A DNA stretch of 64,000 bases from Edolisoma coerulescens (Eukaryota; Chordata; Aves; Passeriformes; Campephagidae). A program made the position numbers and the translations under genes. Shown here in pieces: positions 36,531 to 48,221 of the stretch (the first letter of the stretch is position 1; every line of letters starts with the position of its first letter). The notes beneath the pieces are model-generated. The model searched no databases, was not told the DNA's origin, and saw only the letters and a program-made list of their open reading frames with translations. The stretch is taken from assembly GCA_013397115.1 (NCBI GenBank), contig VWZW01004385.1, positions 703,324 through 767,323 of the forward strand, given 5' to 3'.

Positions 36531-38628
36531 TTAAGTCAGCTCCTGTGACACATTCCCCCACCCCTCATTTTCCCAGTAGAGTTCTGGCAGACAACATCCA
36601 GAGTATTTTCTGTCAGCAGTACAAGCAGATTTGTGTTCACAGAATCACCCTGTAGACGCTTATCTGGTGCATCCCACACACACTTAGATAAACAGACAAG
36701 ACCCTCCCCAATACAGACAAAACTAAATCTGGGTGCTCAAAATCTAAGCTTAGTTATAAAATTCAAGCTGAAAATTACTCCTGACTTTTGCACAAGCCAA
36801 GCATGCCGTATGCAGGATAGTACTGGTGGGAAAAGCTTAAAACTATGCAGCTTTTGTCATGCAGATCGCAGCTCAGCACTTTGCACCAGCTCTATTTCAC
36901 AAAGTTTGTCTGTTTTCAACAGAGCACCTACTGCAAAATAACACTGAGCAGACTGTATATTAAAAAGCCATCCCACGCATATTTATAACTAATTTATTCT
37001 TCATTTCTTCTCTGTTGAATAACTAAATTACCACAGTGGCTCAGTAACCCCTTTTAGTTTAGGAAAGGGCAGCAGCTTCATTTGAGTAATATTTTAGCCC
37101 AATTAGTCCATTAGTCTCCAGTGGAGACCAGAGGAGAATGGAAACCAGTGAAACAAGAGTCCTGCAGGATTCCTTTTAAGTAACAGACCTCTGACTCATC
37201 TGATATCATCTGGCAGCCCTCATGATCCCTTCAAAGATATTTCAAATTTTCCAAGTGTTCCACAGAGACACTAAGCAGGCATTTGCAAGGAAGAAGCAAT
37301 GTATTAGCATAGGCCGCCATGGATAAATCAACCTTATAAAGGAGTTTCAAACTCTTCATGTGCTGAAGAAGCTTCAAAGTATCTGAGAATTTTGGCTTCT
37401 CCTCTTTCCTAAACCCTACAGAGTATGGGTTAGTCACAAAATAGCACCTTGTCTTTGCACAGGGATGTTGTCTGAGTGGACCTGCTGGATGTAGCTGTCC
37501 AACTATGGTTTTATATAGATTTAATGAAAAAGTGGCCAAAATAAGACACACATTTTTCTATCTGAAAAACAAAACCATTTTAAGGCCTGTTTTAGACTCC
37601 TTGCCTTATAATACATATGTGGCAGCTAGAAGGTAGGAAAAATACAGATACAAACACTCAAGATGAAGAATCTGAAGCACTTTCCTGGTTCTGTTGAACT
37701 GACAGTCTGAAAGTTATTGACAAGTTTCAGTCAATTACCCTTTCAATGAATGCTGAGAAAGCATCCAAGAAAACCAGCATCTAAGGCAGGGAAAACTGTT
37801 TGCTTCATGTACATATCTGTATTCAGGATAAAACAAGTTTAAATTATTAGCTTAGCTTAAGCACCTGAAAGAGAAGTTACTGGACCAATGAGAGATGTGA
37901 TACTTGTGATAAAAGTGACAAGTGACACTTCAGTATCACCCCAGAAGGCCTCCTCATTTCTGTTACCTTACAGCACCATAAACATAAGACCGAGAATATT
38001 TTCTCTGTACAGGGAAGAATTCAAAGTCCCTGGAAGCTGAGGCAAAGAGAAGTATCATCCTCAGCAAGACTGCCTTGGAGTATTGTCATCAACCCCAAAC
38101 ACATCACTGAAATCATTTATGTAGTCCAAGCCCTCTACTCTTTGAAAGGAACCTTAAGCCTTGGCATGGGCATGCAGGTGTTTATATGTGGTCTCACCCA
38201 CAAGCTGCAAGTTTAATACTCCAGGATTGCCCTTTATACATTTAAGAATATTTTTCTATAAGGAAGTCACCATATGCATAAGACTGCAGCCACACCTACA
38301 CTGCTACTAGCACTGAGATAACAAATTCAAGGCCTGAAGGAAAATTCTATTTCAGCGCAGTGACTGAAGAGGTGCCTTAGCACAGGGTTGTTCTCCAGTT
38401 CTGTGTTTGGTTCAAGTTATATGCACAGAGCTTAAACCAGTAGTCACTGGCAGAAGACTGCATTTCACAATAGGAAAGAATTTTCAATTGGTCTCATCTT
38501 TTATCATTCAATACTATGACCTATCTTCTCATGCGAACAAATGTAAAGTCTTTTGCAAATAAAGACAGCATATATACAAGCACTGAAATAAAACTTTCAG
38601 TTAGTGTGAGGAAGAACTGTTAGTCTCT

Positions 38629-38699
38629 CAAACAAAAATCATCGTTGTTAATTAAAATAAAGTCCCAAATAAAAATCATCATTGTTAAAATAAAGTATC
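38629..38699. repeat. Imperfect 37-bp direct duplication
   Basis: Copy one, about 38629-38663, and copy two, about 38666-38699, both read CAAA(C/T)AAAAATCATC then (A/G)TTGTTAA and AAAATAAAGT. They differ by two substitutions and a three-base indel. Local tandem duplication, older than the one at 35899. Confidence 0.85.
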
Positions 38700-39353
38700 A
38701 AGCAGTCTGATACCAATGCATGAAAGATGGGATGATGATTTTATAACTCTCATCCAGAAAAAATGCTAGTTCTAAGCTGCATGATACTCAATTTATCTGT
38801 CTTATAGGGCTGAAAGGCTAAGTCTATTCTCATGGGATTTGAGTCTGAGATTTTCATGGAGAATTTATTTATGAATCCCAAATAGCATTTTCACTGGATG
38901 TTCTTGATATTTTCTTTTCTTATGTTGCTGTTTGCATTGCAAATAATGAGATAAAGAGCAACTCTACAAATAAAATCGTTGTTAAAACTTTTATTTTTTA
39001 AATATTCACAAGCCTGAACTGCATGTGACGTTTCTTCCCCAGATGTCTGACTTTATGTGACAGCAAGAGAGGAAGAAAACACTCAGCCTTCATCTCCCAT
39101 TCATCTAACAGCCACTGAATAATGGCTTTAAAGAACAAGAATACTAATCTCACTCTAGTCATCATCCAGCAAGTGCAGGAGCTCCACACCTCAAGTTCCT
39201 CCCCACAACAGAACTGCTGCACATTTTACTGACAGATACATGTGTAGAAAGGACAGCTTCAATTTGAACTTCTTTTAAGAACTTGACCCAAATCTCACTG
39301 AAGCTGAAAAAGCTATGCCTGCCTCTGCCACTTGTATTGGCATAGACAACCTG

Positions 39354-39385
39354 TTTTATCATCATTAAAATGATAAAATTTTATC
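39354..39385. other. AT-rich overlapping hairpin and palindrome
   Basis: Arms TTTTATCAT (39354-39362) and ATGATAAAA (39370-39378) pair around a seven-base loop. The second arm also belongs to the perfect 14-base palindrome GATAAAATTTTATC (39372-39385). Both are AT-rich, and chance is a reasonable explanation. Confidence 0.6.
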
Positions 39386-40359
39386 CTTCTCTGTCACTGC
39401 TTATCCTTAAGAAATGCAAAGCACTTTACACAATGATGTATAAGTTATCATGTCACAAACATGACAAGAGGATGCTGCTCTTTACCAGAGCGCTGCTGTA
39501 GACAGGAAGAAAGAGGTAACCTTTTACTGAAGGCAGAACAATTACGGTATACAGATGACAGTCTGGAAATTAAGATACCATGCTAAAATTAATTTCTGAT
39601 ACTACAAAAGCTGTGAAGATCACAAATAGGATTACAAAAAGTATCTACTGTTCAGTTGTATACATCTTATATTAATACTTAGATTATGTAACAATAACCC
39701 TCTAATTTGCTTAGTGGAATATGCCAATAACTGCAGAAAAACTTTTTTTCAGTATTTGTAGAGTTATGGAAAGCTATAATAATTATCTTTTCCCTTATTA
39801 CAAAAGAATGTTTAATATGTCAATTTATTTTTACAATTTTTTTATTCCACAAAGGAGCCTTAGCTTTCCTCTCAGTAAAACAGATGACTGCCAGCACAAC
39901 ATGAACATTGGGCATTATGCAATTCCAGCCCACCTGAAAGCTTCTCAAGAATAAAACCTCAGGACTATTTTGGTAACATCATTTGGCTGGGCAGTATTTC
40001 AGGGGGTTTGGGTGTGGTATCCCCAGCTCCTTCCAAGGATATCTCCTGATTTATGGCAGTAGGTAACTGGACAAGACAATAGCAACACTTTGATGGAATT
40101 GCACATCTGTAACTTACACTGTCTCCTCTTGCATACACAGAATGGAAGTAAATAAAAGGAGCATAGATTGGCTGAAAAACAATGTTTCTTACAGACATAG
40201 GAGCTATTTCACATAAGCTTCTGTATTTCCATGGAGGAACTCAGTGCACTTGACAGGGACTCAGCAATAAACTAGGGGAGGTAATAACCCAACCTGCACA
40301 TTAGGTTGGCACGGGAAGAAAGCACTGCGTGAAAGAGGTGAGCAGGCATAGGCACAGGC

Positions 40360-40720
40360 ACATTAAGGCACACGAATCTCTATATCAATAAGGGGTTTGA
40401 AATCAGATTAATTTCTACACAATTAACAAGGCTGTTGAAAGATCTGCTTTACAGCTGCTGCCGCTGCCAGGAGATGATGACAACTGAGGAAATGAAAATC
40501 AAAGGAGGAAACAATTACAACAATACTCGCTGAAACTATTTAGAGTTCTCTTAATAAGTCAGCGAAACAAGTAATTGAAAGAATGTATTTTATTGCTGAT
40601 TAAGATAATACTTAATTTAGATCTCGTTTTTAAAAAGAGCTCAAATTAACAAATCAGGTCTTTCATCTGAGTGCAAGTGAGAGCTCAGTACGTTCTCCTC
40701 ATATCCCACAGTCTGGAGAT
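40360..40720. promoter_or_regulatory. Candidate conserved non-coding block (TCF/LEF, SOX, E-box words)
   Basis: Repeat-free stretch with a CAGCTG E-box (40452-40457) next to CTGCCGCTGCC, a TCF/LEF-type ATCAAAGG (40498-40505), an ACAATTACAACAAT word combining homeodomain and SOX cores just after it, and TGATTAAGATAATACTTAAT further right. CpG is retained at CTCGCTG, CAGCGAAAC and ATCTCGTT. Enhancer-like in style; inference only. Confidence 0.3.
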
Positions 40721-43700
40721 TCAGAGGGCGGGCTCTGGGAGAGAGCAAAGATGAGAAAGAGGCAGGAGACATTTAGGGAGACGGGCCAGCTGGAAAGAAT
40801 AAAGTGCCAAAATACAATTATATATAAGATGTCCACTTTTATTCATTCCAATCTAGCAACACAACAGTAACCATACCTTGCTTTTCTACACATTAAGTTA
40901 TATTAGCATTTTACTGTTCTCCAACCATCACACAAGTGGTAATGCTAAACATTAAGCCTGACATCTAAACTTGTGGAACAAGGGATGACTTTAAAATAAA
41001 ATGTTTTATAAGCAGAAACATTGCTAGCTTCTTCTTTGAACAGCAACAACAAAATCCATATATCTTTTTTTCTCTAAGTTCATAGTGCCATCATGTCACA
41101 TCTCTAGATATTATGACTGAGAGATAGAGAAAAATAAAACAGTCAGAAAAATAAGTTTGCTGTGACTGTTATTTCTTTGAAACTAAGTGGAGTAACTCAG
41201 TTGTCAGATTGCAAGAACAAGAAGAGCCACAGCAAGTTTTTTCTTAAATTTCAAATTCTACACCAGTATCTTTCTCTTTTTTTCTGAAGGATGAAATAAA
41301 ATAAAAGCTGAAATGTAAAGAGGAGTTTCAGGTTTGATAAAGAAAGGTAGGATTAATAAAAAAAGATGAGTATGGGCTTTTAAACACTATGTTATAACCT
41401 GATAGTGTTTTGAAAAACTCAGACATATAAAAGTTAATCATAAAAATACTGGCAAACTTGCCTTTGAAGGGGAAGGCAGCAAAAAATTACAGAACATCAG
41501 AGCTCAGAGGGAAAGGCAGAAAAAATTGGAAAAGGGTTAAAATGACTAAGATTAAGAAGGTGCATGACAACCACTCTCAAAGCCCTGATCTGCGCTAACA
41601 AAACCATATCCTATGCTTTTGATGAGACACTCACAAATGATTTAGCAAGAGGTGCTTTTGAATTATACCAGTGCTTTTTTGGCAATAAAATGTCTTTTTT
41701 TTTTGAGTTTTCATTTGTATCTGCCCTAAGCTGAAAACATCTTTGCTAGAAAATAATAACCAGGTTGAAGGCATTTTTTTAAAGCAAAATTTCCCTAAAA
41801 GGGAACTTATTGCAAACTTTAGCAAAAATTGATTAAAATAAAATTAAGAATTCAGGAAATAATAAATCTAAGCAATCAAATATAATGCAAAAGAGGCTCC
41901 AGATTTCAAGCTGTTTAAATCAAGACAGCAAGGCATGGATTTCAAGGACCTATGAAGCTTATAAAGGCCAAAGTTCTACATTTGCCTTCTCCTAAAACTA
42001 GGTGACTTCCCTGCTTTTTTGTGTTTGTGTTTTAAAGTAGCTGCTTCAGAATATAAAAATACCCATCTTAAGCTGCATGTTAATTACAGTTCAGTCTGTC
42101 TTTGACATATAAGCTTCAGTCAGTTTACAGTTAATTGCTCTAATGTCTGTCCTCCAGTGCCAGCTCCAAAGCCTGACTCCCACTGTGCTCCAGGAAATTT
42201 CATGATTCACAAAAGTCACTTTGCACCCTACAAAAGTGCAAAACTTACCCTCCTCGGGGAGAACAAAGTGATGACTTTGCTGGTTATTGTCAGAAAAAAT
42301 CCAAAACCAACCCAACTTCTGCATGCTGGGAAGGAAGAGTGGGGAATCTTGCGGGATCTTCAACAACAAAACCCGATGGTAGCCCCACTGCAATCCTAAT
42401 TCACATCATCACTGAACACAGTGCCATGATTTCCAAGGAAAGCAGCTATTCCTGCTATATTTTACATTAACAACACCAAATTCCTAATCCAAAACTCTGC
42501 GGCATTAGCAGCAAAGCTCCCATTTCTCTATGCCATCCTTAATTTGGCATAAAACTGTTACTTGGTAGATACTGTCTTCAAGAAATACCTTTTGCCCTGA
42601 AGAAAATACACATCTGAATAATATTCAGGTCCAGCCTCTGAAACGAAATGTTCACAAACAGCAAAGTGTTTCAGTTTTCCATCTGCTAGGTATCCAAGAA
42701 AGAGGCAGGTATGTGACACGCTCATTCCTACACTACAGTATCTACCCAGAGAAATGTCTTTTAAGTTATTAAAAATATTGCTGCATCCCACTCACTTTCT
42801 GGTATCCTGAATCCTTTCCCTTTATTTCAAAAGACTGTTAAGTTTGAAATTCCAATTCAAGTTGAAAACAATTCAAATCAAATGAACAGGGACTAGCTCC
42901 CACTGAAATCAGAGGGAAGAATACACTGGACTTAACAAGGACTTCAATTGATAGAGGATACAGGATGCTCAGGATGGGTGAACAAATACGTAAGGCAGAC
43001 AAACATACCCTAACCATAAACCCAAACCAGTAACCTTTCAAGACATTACCTATTTGGGTAATATCTGAGAACGAAATCATCCTCAGCACCGCTAAAGGTC
43101 AAAGCACCAGCAAGACACAAATAGCACATTCAAGGGCAAAAATGCCTGACATGAATCAACCATTCTACAAATGCTTATGACTGATGGTTCTCTGCCTCCT
43201 CAACTGCACCTGCCAGCAGCACCCATCTGGGACCTCCCCACGCCCCAAGACTGACACAGCCCCACGATGTGCAAGGGCCTTGAGTCTGAATACACAGGGG
43301 GCCACCAGCTGTGCCCAAAATGTCGTTCAGCTGGTGCAGGACACAGCTGGAATGTGAGAATTAGTATCTATATAGATTTATACACACACAACCCAATCTG
43401 GATACCTGCCACATGACAACCTTGTCTGTTTTCCCCAGCGTTCTGCTCTGGTTGACCCTAAGATGGGTCTTTATCCACTTAGCATAAAACCTGCTCTGAG
43501 CAGTTTTGGAGGATCCACAGAAATGAGCTGGTTTTGATTTAGGCTTGCTAATTTTAAACTGGTTTTGACCACTTTGCACAGTTTTCTGCCATCAAGGCCC
43601 ACCCTGCCACAGGGACAAGCAAGATGCAACCACCAGGCCGAACAAAGAAATCACGGTAACTCCTGCTCATTACATTGCAAGAAATGTTGCCCCAGGAAAG

Positions 43701-44090
43701 AAACTGTGAGCCATGGAATGGCTCATTGGCTGTATACCAAAGATGCTGGTATACACCAATGCTTTTGGTGGGTCAAGACTATCAAGTAAAATAATTAGCA
43801 GCAAGATACTGGATCTTCCATCTCTCAGGGAGCAGTGCAGTTCTGCACGCTGCTCTCCCCAGAGAGGCTGCAACCATCAGACACAAAGAAATTAGGAGTC
43901 AAAGGAAAAGAAAAAAAAGAAAAAAATATGTTGAGGATTTCTTTAAAAAAATTTGTACAGCATAATTGTTTTATTAATTGTGAAACGAGAAGACATATTA
44001 AGCACCGTGTGGCCTGGGAGTGAGAAATTCAAGAGTATCTTCTGTATTTAGGGAGATAAAGAGGAGATGACTACGGTGTGAAATCAGGAG
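40721..44090. other. Unique non-coding DNA
   Basis: AT-rich, no gene recognised. Contains the hairpin at 43724-43761. Short frames at 42157-42399 (plus) and 42091-42393 (minus) are mutual antisense shadows without motifs. Confidence 0.6.
43724..43761. other. Near-perfect hairpin (16/15-base arms)
   Basis: CATTGGCTGTATACCA (43724-43739) is complementary to TGGTATACACCAATG (43747-43761) apart from one unpaired base, with a seven-base loop. The stem is shorter than a typical microRNA precursor and no flanking pairing is seen, so it may be the remnant of an inverted duplication. The stem contains the palindrome GTATAC. Confidence 0.8.
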
Positions 44091-44600
44091 GAATAAGAAA
44101 CTGGCTTCCCCTTTTAAGAACAGCATCAATTAAACCCAGGGGAGGCGGGTGCAGTTTACTAGTTAATTAGTCCAGGGATGTGGTCCTTTCATGTGTAATT
44201 CAGAACAGGAACACCTGGTGTGCGGCACTTCAAAGCACGGGGGAGGAAAAAAGCCAAACAATGCAGGATAGGTCACAAAAGAAAGCAACAGCACAAGAAC
44301 AAAAACTGTTTATATCTGACCTTCACCCTGCTGTAAATAAAGCAAGACGGTAGGGCCCCCTCCTCCCCGCCCGGGGAGAACAAACAGCTCTGGGCGCACA
44401 GGGGGAGTCACAAAAAAAAGAGAAGGAGAGGGGGAAGAGAGAGACATGGTGGTAGCTAATTGTTTTACAACCTAATTAAAAGGAAAACAGACAGCACGAT
44501 ATAGATAGGGATATAATGATTTTAATCACGTTCTGATACGCAGAACCAGAGAAGACAGAGAAGGGAAACGCGATCCAGGCAGCGCTGGGAGGCTGGAGGA
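44091..44600. promoter_or_regulatory. Candidate conserved regulatory block with GC-rich core
   Basis: Stands out from its AT-rich surroundings. It carries a GC-box-like GGGGAGGCGGG (44139-44149), TTAATTAG (44163-44170), an E-box CACCTG in AACACCTGGTG (44212-44217), a GC-rich core CCCCCTCCTCCCCGCCCGGG (44356-44375), and a second homeodomain core CCTAATTAAAAGG (44471-44483) followed by TTTAATCACG. About a dozen CpG fall between 44140 and 44640. No first-exon signature or TATA box is clear. Enhancer is the best guess, an unannotated promoter the alternative. Confidence 0.35.
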
Positions 44601-47600
44601 AATGCTACCTATGGGCAGGGAAGCGTGGCGCAGGTTTGGGGCACCACAGTCCTACCTGGGCCGGGATCTCAAGGTCTGTGATTCAATAAGAATTTGGGTC
44701 AAGTTAGAAAGCTACGGACTAGGAAGGAGTCATGATGATCCATGGTCCTGTGCAGATGTACTGACCCGCTCCTCCAAACCCAGACTGAATTTTAGCATGC
44801 TCCAAAGTTTCTCCATCCCTTCCCACGGCTACTATTGCACAGAGAAGCTTTTCAGTAGCATGCCTGAATCATGTTGAAACTAGAAGCAGATGCACTGTGA
44901 TAAAAATTTTACAGTGCTTTATCTCATCAAACACAATACCACTCATTAAACCAAAGTAGGTGTTATTTCTGCCTTACAGAAGGAAACCAATAGGGAGATT
45001 AATTTAGCAGCCAGAAGTGACAGAGCAATCAGTAGCAATGATCAGCCATTGACTTCTCAACTTCTTCAGTGACTTTGCTGCTCAGTCAGCAAAACCCACC
45101 AGAAGATGGCCAGATCTTGTAATATGAACAATATTTTATTGGATGTTGTAAGTACAGGAAAATCTCTGAAGAGGATTACTCCAGAAGAGTTCAAGCATGT
45201 CTATGGTGATATAAGAATCTCAGATAAGTCTGGCAACTTCAAAAAAATTTGAAAAAAAATTTTAAAAATTTTAAAAGATCCCAATTTCTGAATGTATATT
45301 TGAACCAGATCCCTTTATTTTATTGGTGATGATTTTATTCACTCATCACTAAGCTTGATCTGTCACAGTAAAGAAAGATGCTGCTATTTTCAAACAGTGG
45401 ACTGCAATTTAAGAAACATGATTTAGTCTTTAATCTGCTGCTATCTTTCTTAGAATCCTGGAGTAATTAAGCTGAGTCTCATTTTGCCATCTGTAAAAGA
45501 GAAGCGGTGTGAAGAAACTGGGTTTGTGGAAAATGCCCCACAGAAGGGAGGCATTATTACAGATAAAGCTTACTTATGTTTAAATAGCAATTTTTATGTT
45601 TCATGAACCAGTTATGAAAACCCCACGTCTTGTCCTAAACCACCGTCTGTTCCCCAAATAATTTAAAAAAATTAAGAAAAAATGGCATAATCAGGACTGT
45701 TTGCAAAACTACAACTTATGATACAGAATTCTGGCCAGCACAACACATAATACTTGATAACTTTCTGGACATAATGCACGGAACAGCACCATGTTAATAT
45801 CAGCAAAAGCATAAACACCTTGTGTGACTGATAGTTTGGGAAACTATGGGAATAAAACCGAAATAATCCCTCTTCTTCTCCCTTCTTTTCCTTAAGAAAT
45901 AACACTTCTTTTTCATAAGTAGAAAATGGGTATATTAACCAGCATGCATAAAAACACATTTCAAAATGGGCTTGGTGACAGTTGGGAATAAAAAAATAAA
46001 TTAAGCCGATTTGGTGATTTGTCTTTGCTTACTTCTCTATCATTTATACCCAGGTTGGAGATCACAAATGTGGGAGTATTTTGTAGAATGAGCTTTGCAA
46101 AACAGCCTGAAGAACTCTCAAAGTACTCCCCTTCACCCATGCTCAGATGGGAAGGGCAAGCCCCCTTATTTAAAAAAAAAAAAAAGTATGTTATTTAATG
46201 AGCAGTGACCTCTCCAGAAGCTGCATTTGTCTTACTAAAATGTGACCATCATTCAAGTTGCCATTTAACGGGAGTTCAGTGCTGAAATAAGTTTTGAAGT
46301 ATTTTGGGGTTGGGTTTTTTGCTCTGTGTTGTTTTGGGAAGGGAGAGGGATTGCAACAAAAAATCCAGCACAAATCTCATGAGAGTAATGGTAATAAGGT
46401 GACATAAATGTCGGGTTAACAAGCTTTGATTAGGTGAAGCCATTTAACAAAAAGTAGATCTCTCCAAAATACTTCCATGCATAACTCGTGCACTGCAAAA
46501 TCAAAACCAGCACAAAATGGATTTTCTTGTGTCTTTCACCAGTTCTTCCCAAAATCACTCCCACTCTGCTGCACCTAGGACGTGACTAACATCACCTATG
46601 CCTGTCAGTCAATGGGATGGCACAGCAAAGCTCTATGGCCTCCCAAGATCTCCCAGCAAACAAGGGCTGGATGCATTTCTACACCTAAGAGGGGAATAGG
46701 TAAAAGTAGGTGGAAAGCAGTTGGTCAGGTCCAAGTTAAATGTGGGCAAAAAAAAATAAAAGTGGTTTTGCAATCTCATAGCTCACAGATACCCTTAGCT
46801 AATCTGTGTGAACCAGGAAAAGTCACTGTTAAGTACATAAGACTGTAGACCAATATTTAATTCCAAAGAGGAGTAAGAGAGGAAGTAGGAAATAAAAGAC
46901 AAGTGCAATGAAAACTGAAGGGAATAATCCCAGGTCACAGGACATTGCCATGGCTCGAGTCCTCGCCAACATGGGACTTCTCTGGGTGATTCTAGGTTAG
47001 GTAAGAAGTCAATCAGCTACAGATATGTGCACATATATCATTATATCCAGCTGTTCAGATAGAACTACAGCAATTTTTTGGCTTTGGTTGGTTTTTTTTA
47101 ATGATTTTCTGTTTTCAATTTGTAATTACAAGACTGTTCTTAAGTCTTGCTAAATAAGCCCAGGCTTTGCCTTAACATGAAATTTGTCTTCTGTTGTGTT
47201 TCAAAATGAACTAGAAGAAAACTGAAAAACCCTTGGTACTCTTGTCTTCCTGAATGCAGTGGCTCAGTATGGCACAAGAAGATCATATTCTTAGAATGAG
47301 AGGTTTGAGCAGTGTTTCCTTAAAAGCAACAAAGAGTGTCTAAAAGGGCTTAAGAGGGCCAGATGACAGCAGTTAGGAGAGGTTTCTGGAGACTAGGAAT
47401 AAACTGCAGCCTTTCCTGGAAGGAAAGAAAAGTGAAGAGCTGAAGGTACACCCCAAGAGTTGCATGTGTTCTTGCCAAGGAGTAATTCTCATACCGACAT
47501 AGATTTTTTGGGAGGTTATTTACTATGCATGTAAAAGAGAAACTCTCTCTTTATGCAATGCTTGACTCACTGCAATGAAAAATAAAACCTTCACTGGTTT

Positions 47601-47820
47601 CAAAAAATGAAGAAAAATAGAGGTGACAAATTTACATGGAAACTTCAACTTTTTCTGTGCTCTGTGGTTCCTCAGTAAGGATCCATTTGACTCCTACATT
47701 ACTATAACTCCCCAGGGAGTTGAAAGGTAGCGCACTAAGCCATTCTGTGTATGATTCACCTGGGCTGCTTTAGCATCCAATGCTGACTGGATGAACTTCC
47801 AAACTGCCTGCTCTCCCCAT
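44601..47820. other. Unique non-coding DNA, AT-rich
   Basis: A plus frame at 44602-44877 (91 codons) follows the regulatory-looking block and opens with an ATG in fair context, but it shows no motif. 45238-45290 is an A/T-only patch built on AAAATTTT words, and an A14 tract occurs near 46171. No element recognised. Confidence 0.55.
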
Positions 47821-47823
47821 TGA

Positions 47824-48039
47824 TTAATGGGGACTCCCAACAGCCACCTCCGAGTCGAGGTTCACGCTGTCGAGTTTGAAGGAAAGGCACCCTGATTCCA
47901 GGTCAGGTGAGGCCACGATGTGCTGCCAGGGCGGTTCTCCCAGGACCACAGGTGACCCCGGCAGGGAGATGAGCAACTCCCTAGGGATGCAGCCCATGCT
48001 CTTGCTGTGCCAGCTGGGCAGCGTTTGCTCCATTACCAT
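47824..48039 (-). CDS. Candidate small ORF or terminal exon, high GC3
   Basis: A 71-codon frame on the minus strand starting at an ATG (48039-48037) in good context (GCAATGG: G at -3 and +4) and ending in TAA at 47824-47826. By hand count 54 of 71 codons (about 76%) end in G or C, while the surrounding DNA is clearly AT-rich. Codon choice (CTG, GTG, ATC, CAC, AGC, AAC, GAC, AAG) resembles vertebrate coding sequence. The frame is also open upstream to a possible splice acceptor (TTATTAACAG, ending at 48055), just before an in-frame stop, which would suit a terminal exon. The translation (MVMEQTLPSWHSKS… to …VNLDSEVAVGSPH) has no signal peptide, membrane segment or domain I recognise. The opposite strand is partly open too, so a GC-rich regulatory element is a real alternative. 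Confidence 0.25.
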   Translation of the reverse strand: MVMEQTLPSWHSKSMGCIPRELLISLPGSPVVLGEPPWQHIVASPDLESGCLSFKLDSVNLDSEVAVGSPH

Positions 48040-48051
48040 TGCTAACTTCAA

Positions 48052-48182
48052 GGTCTGTTAATAAGCCCACTGTGCAGCAGGTCTAAATGAAGTGAGTGAT
48101 GCCCCCATTGGGATCTCGGCATGAATCCCAATGAATCTGATTTACACCAGTCCCTCTTACAAGCCTTCTACAAGAGCTCCCT

Positions 48183-48221
<39 letters not shown>

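Larger units (their letters stand above)
36531..40359. other. Unique non-coding DNA
   Basis: No exon or RNA gene recognised. Holds an imperfect direct duplication at 38629-38699 and an AT hairpin at 39354-39385, both listed separately. Frames such as 36633-36941 (plus) and 37231-37551 (minus) are motif-free. Confidence 0.6.

Noticed and set aside
43724..43761. MicroRNA gene at the hairpin
   Set aside because: Stem of about 16 pairs is too short, with no flanking pairing, and no known seed was recognised.
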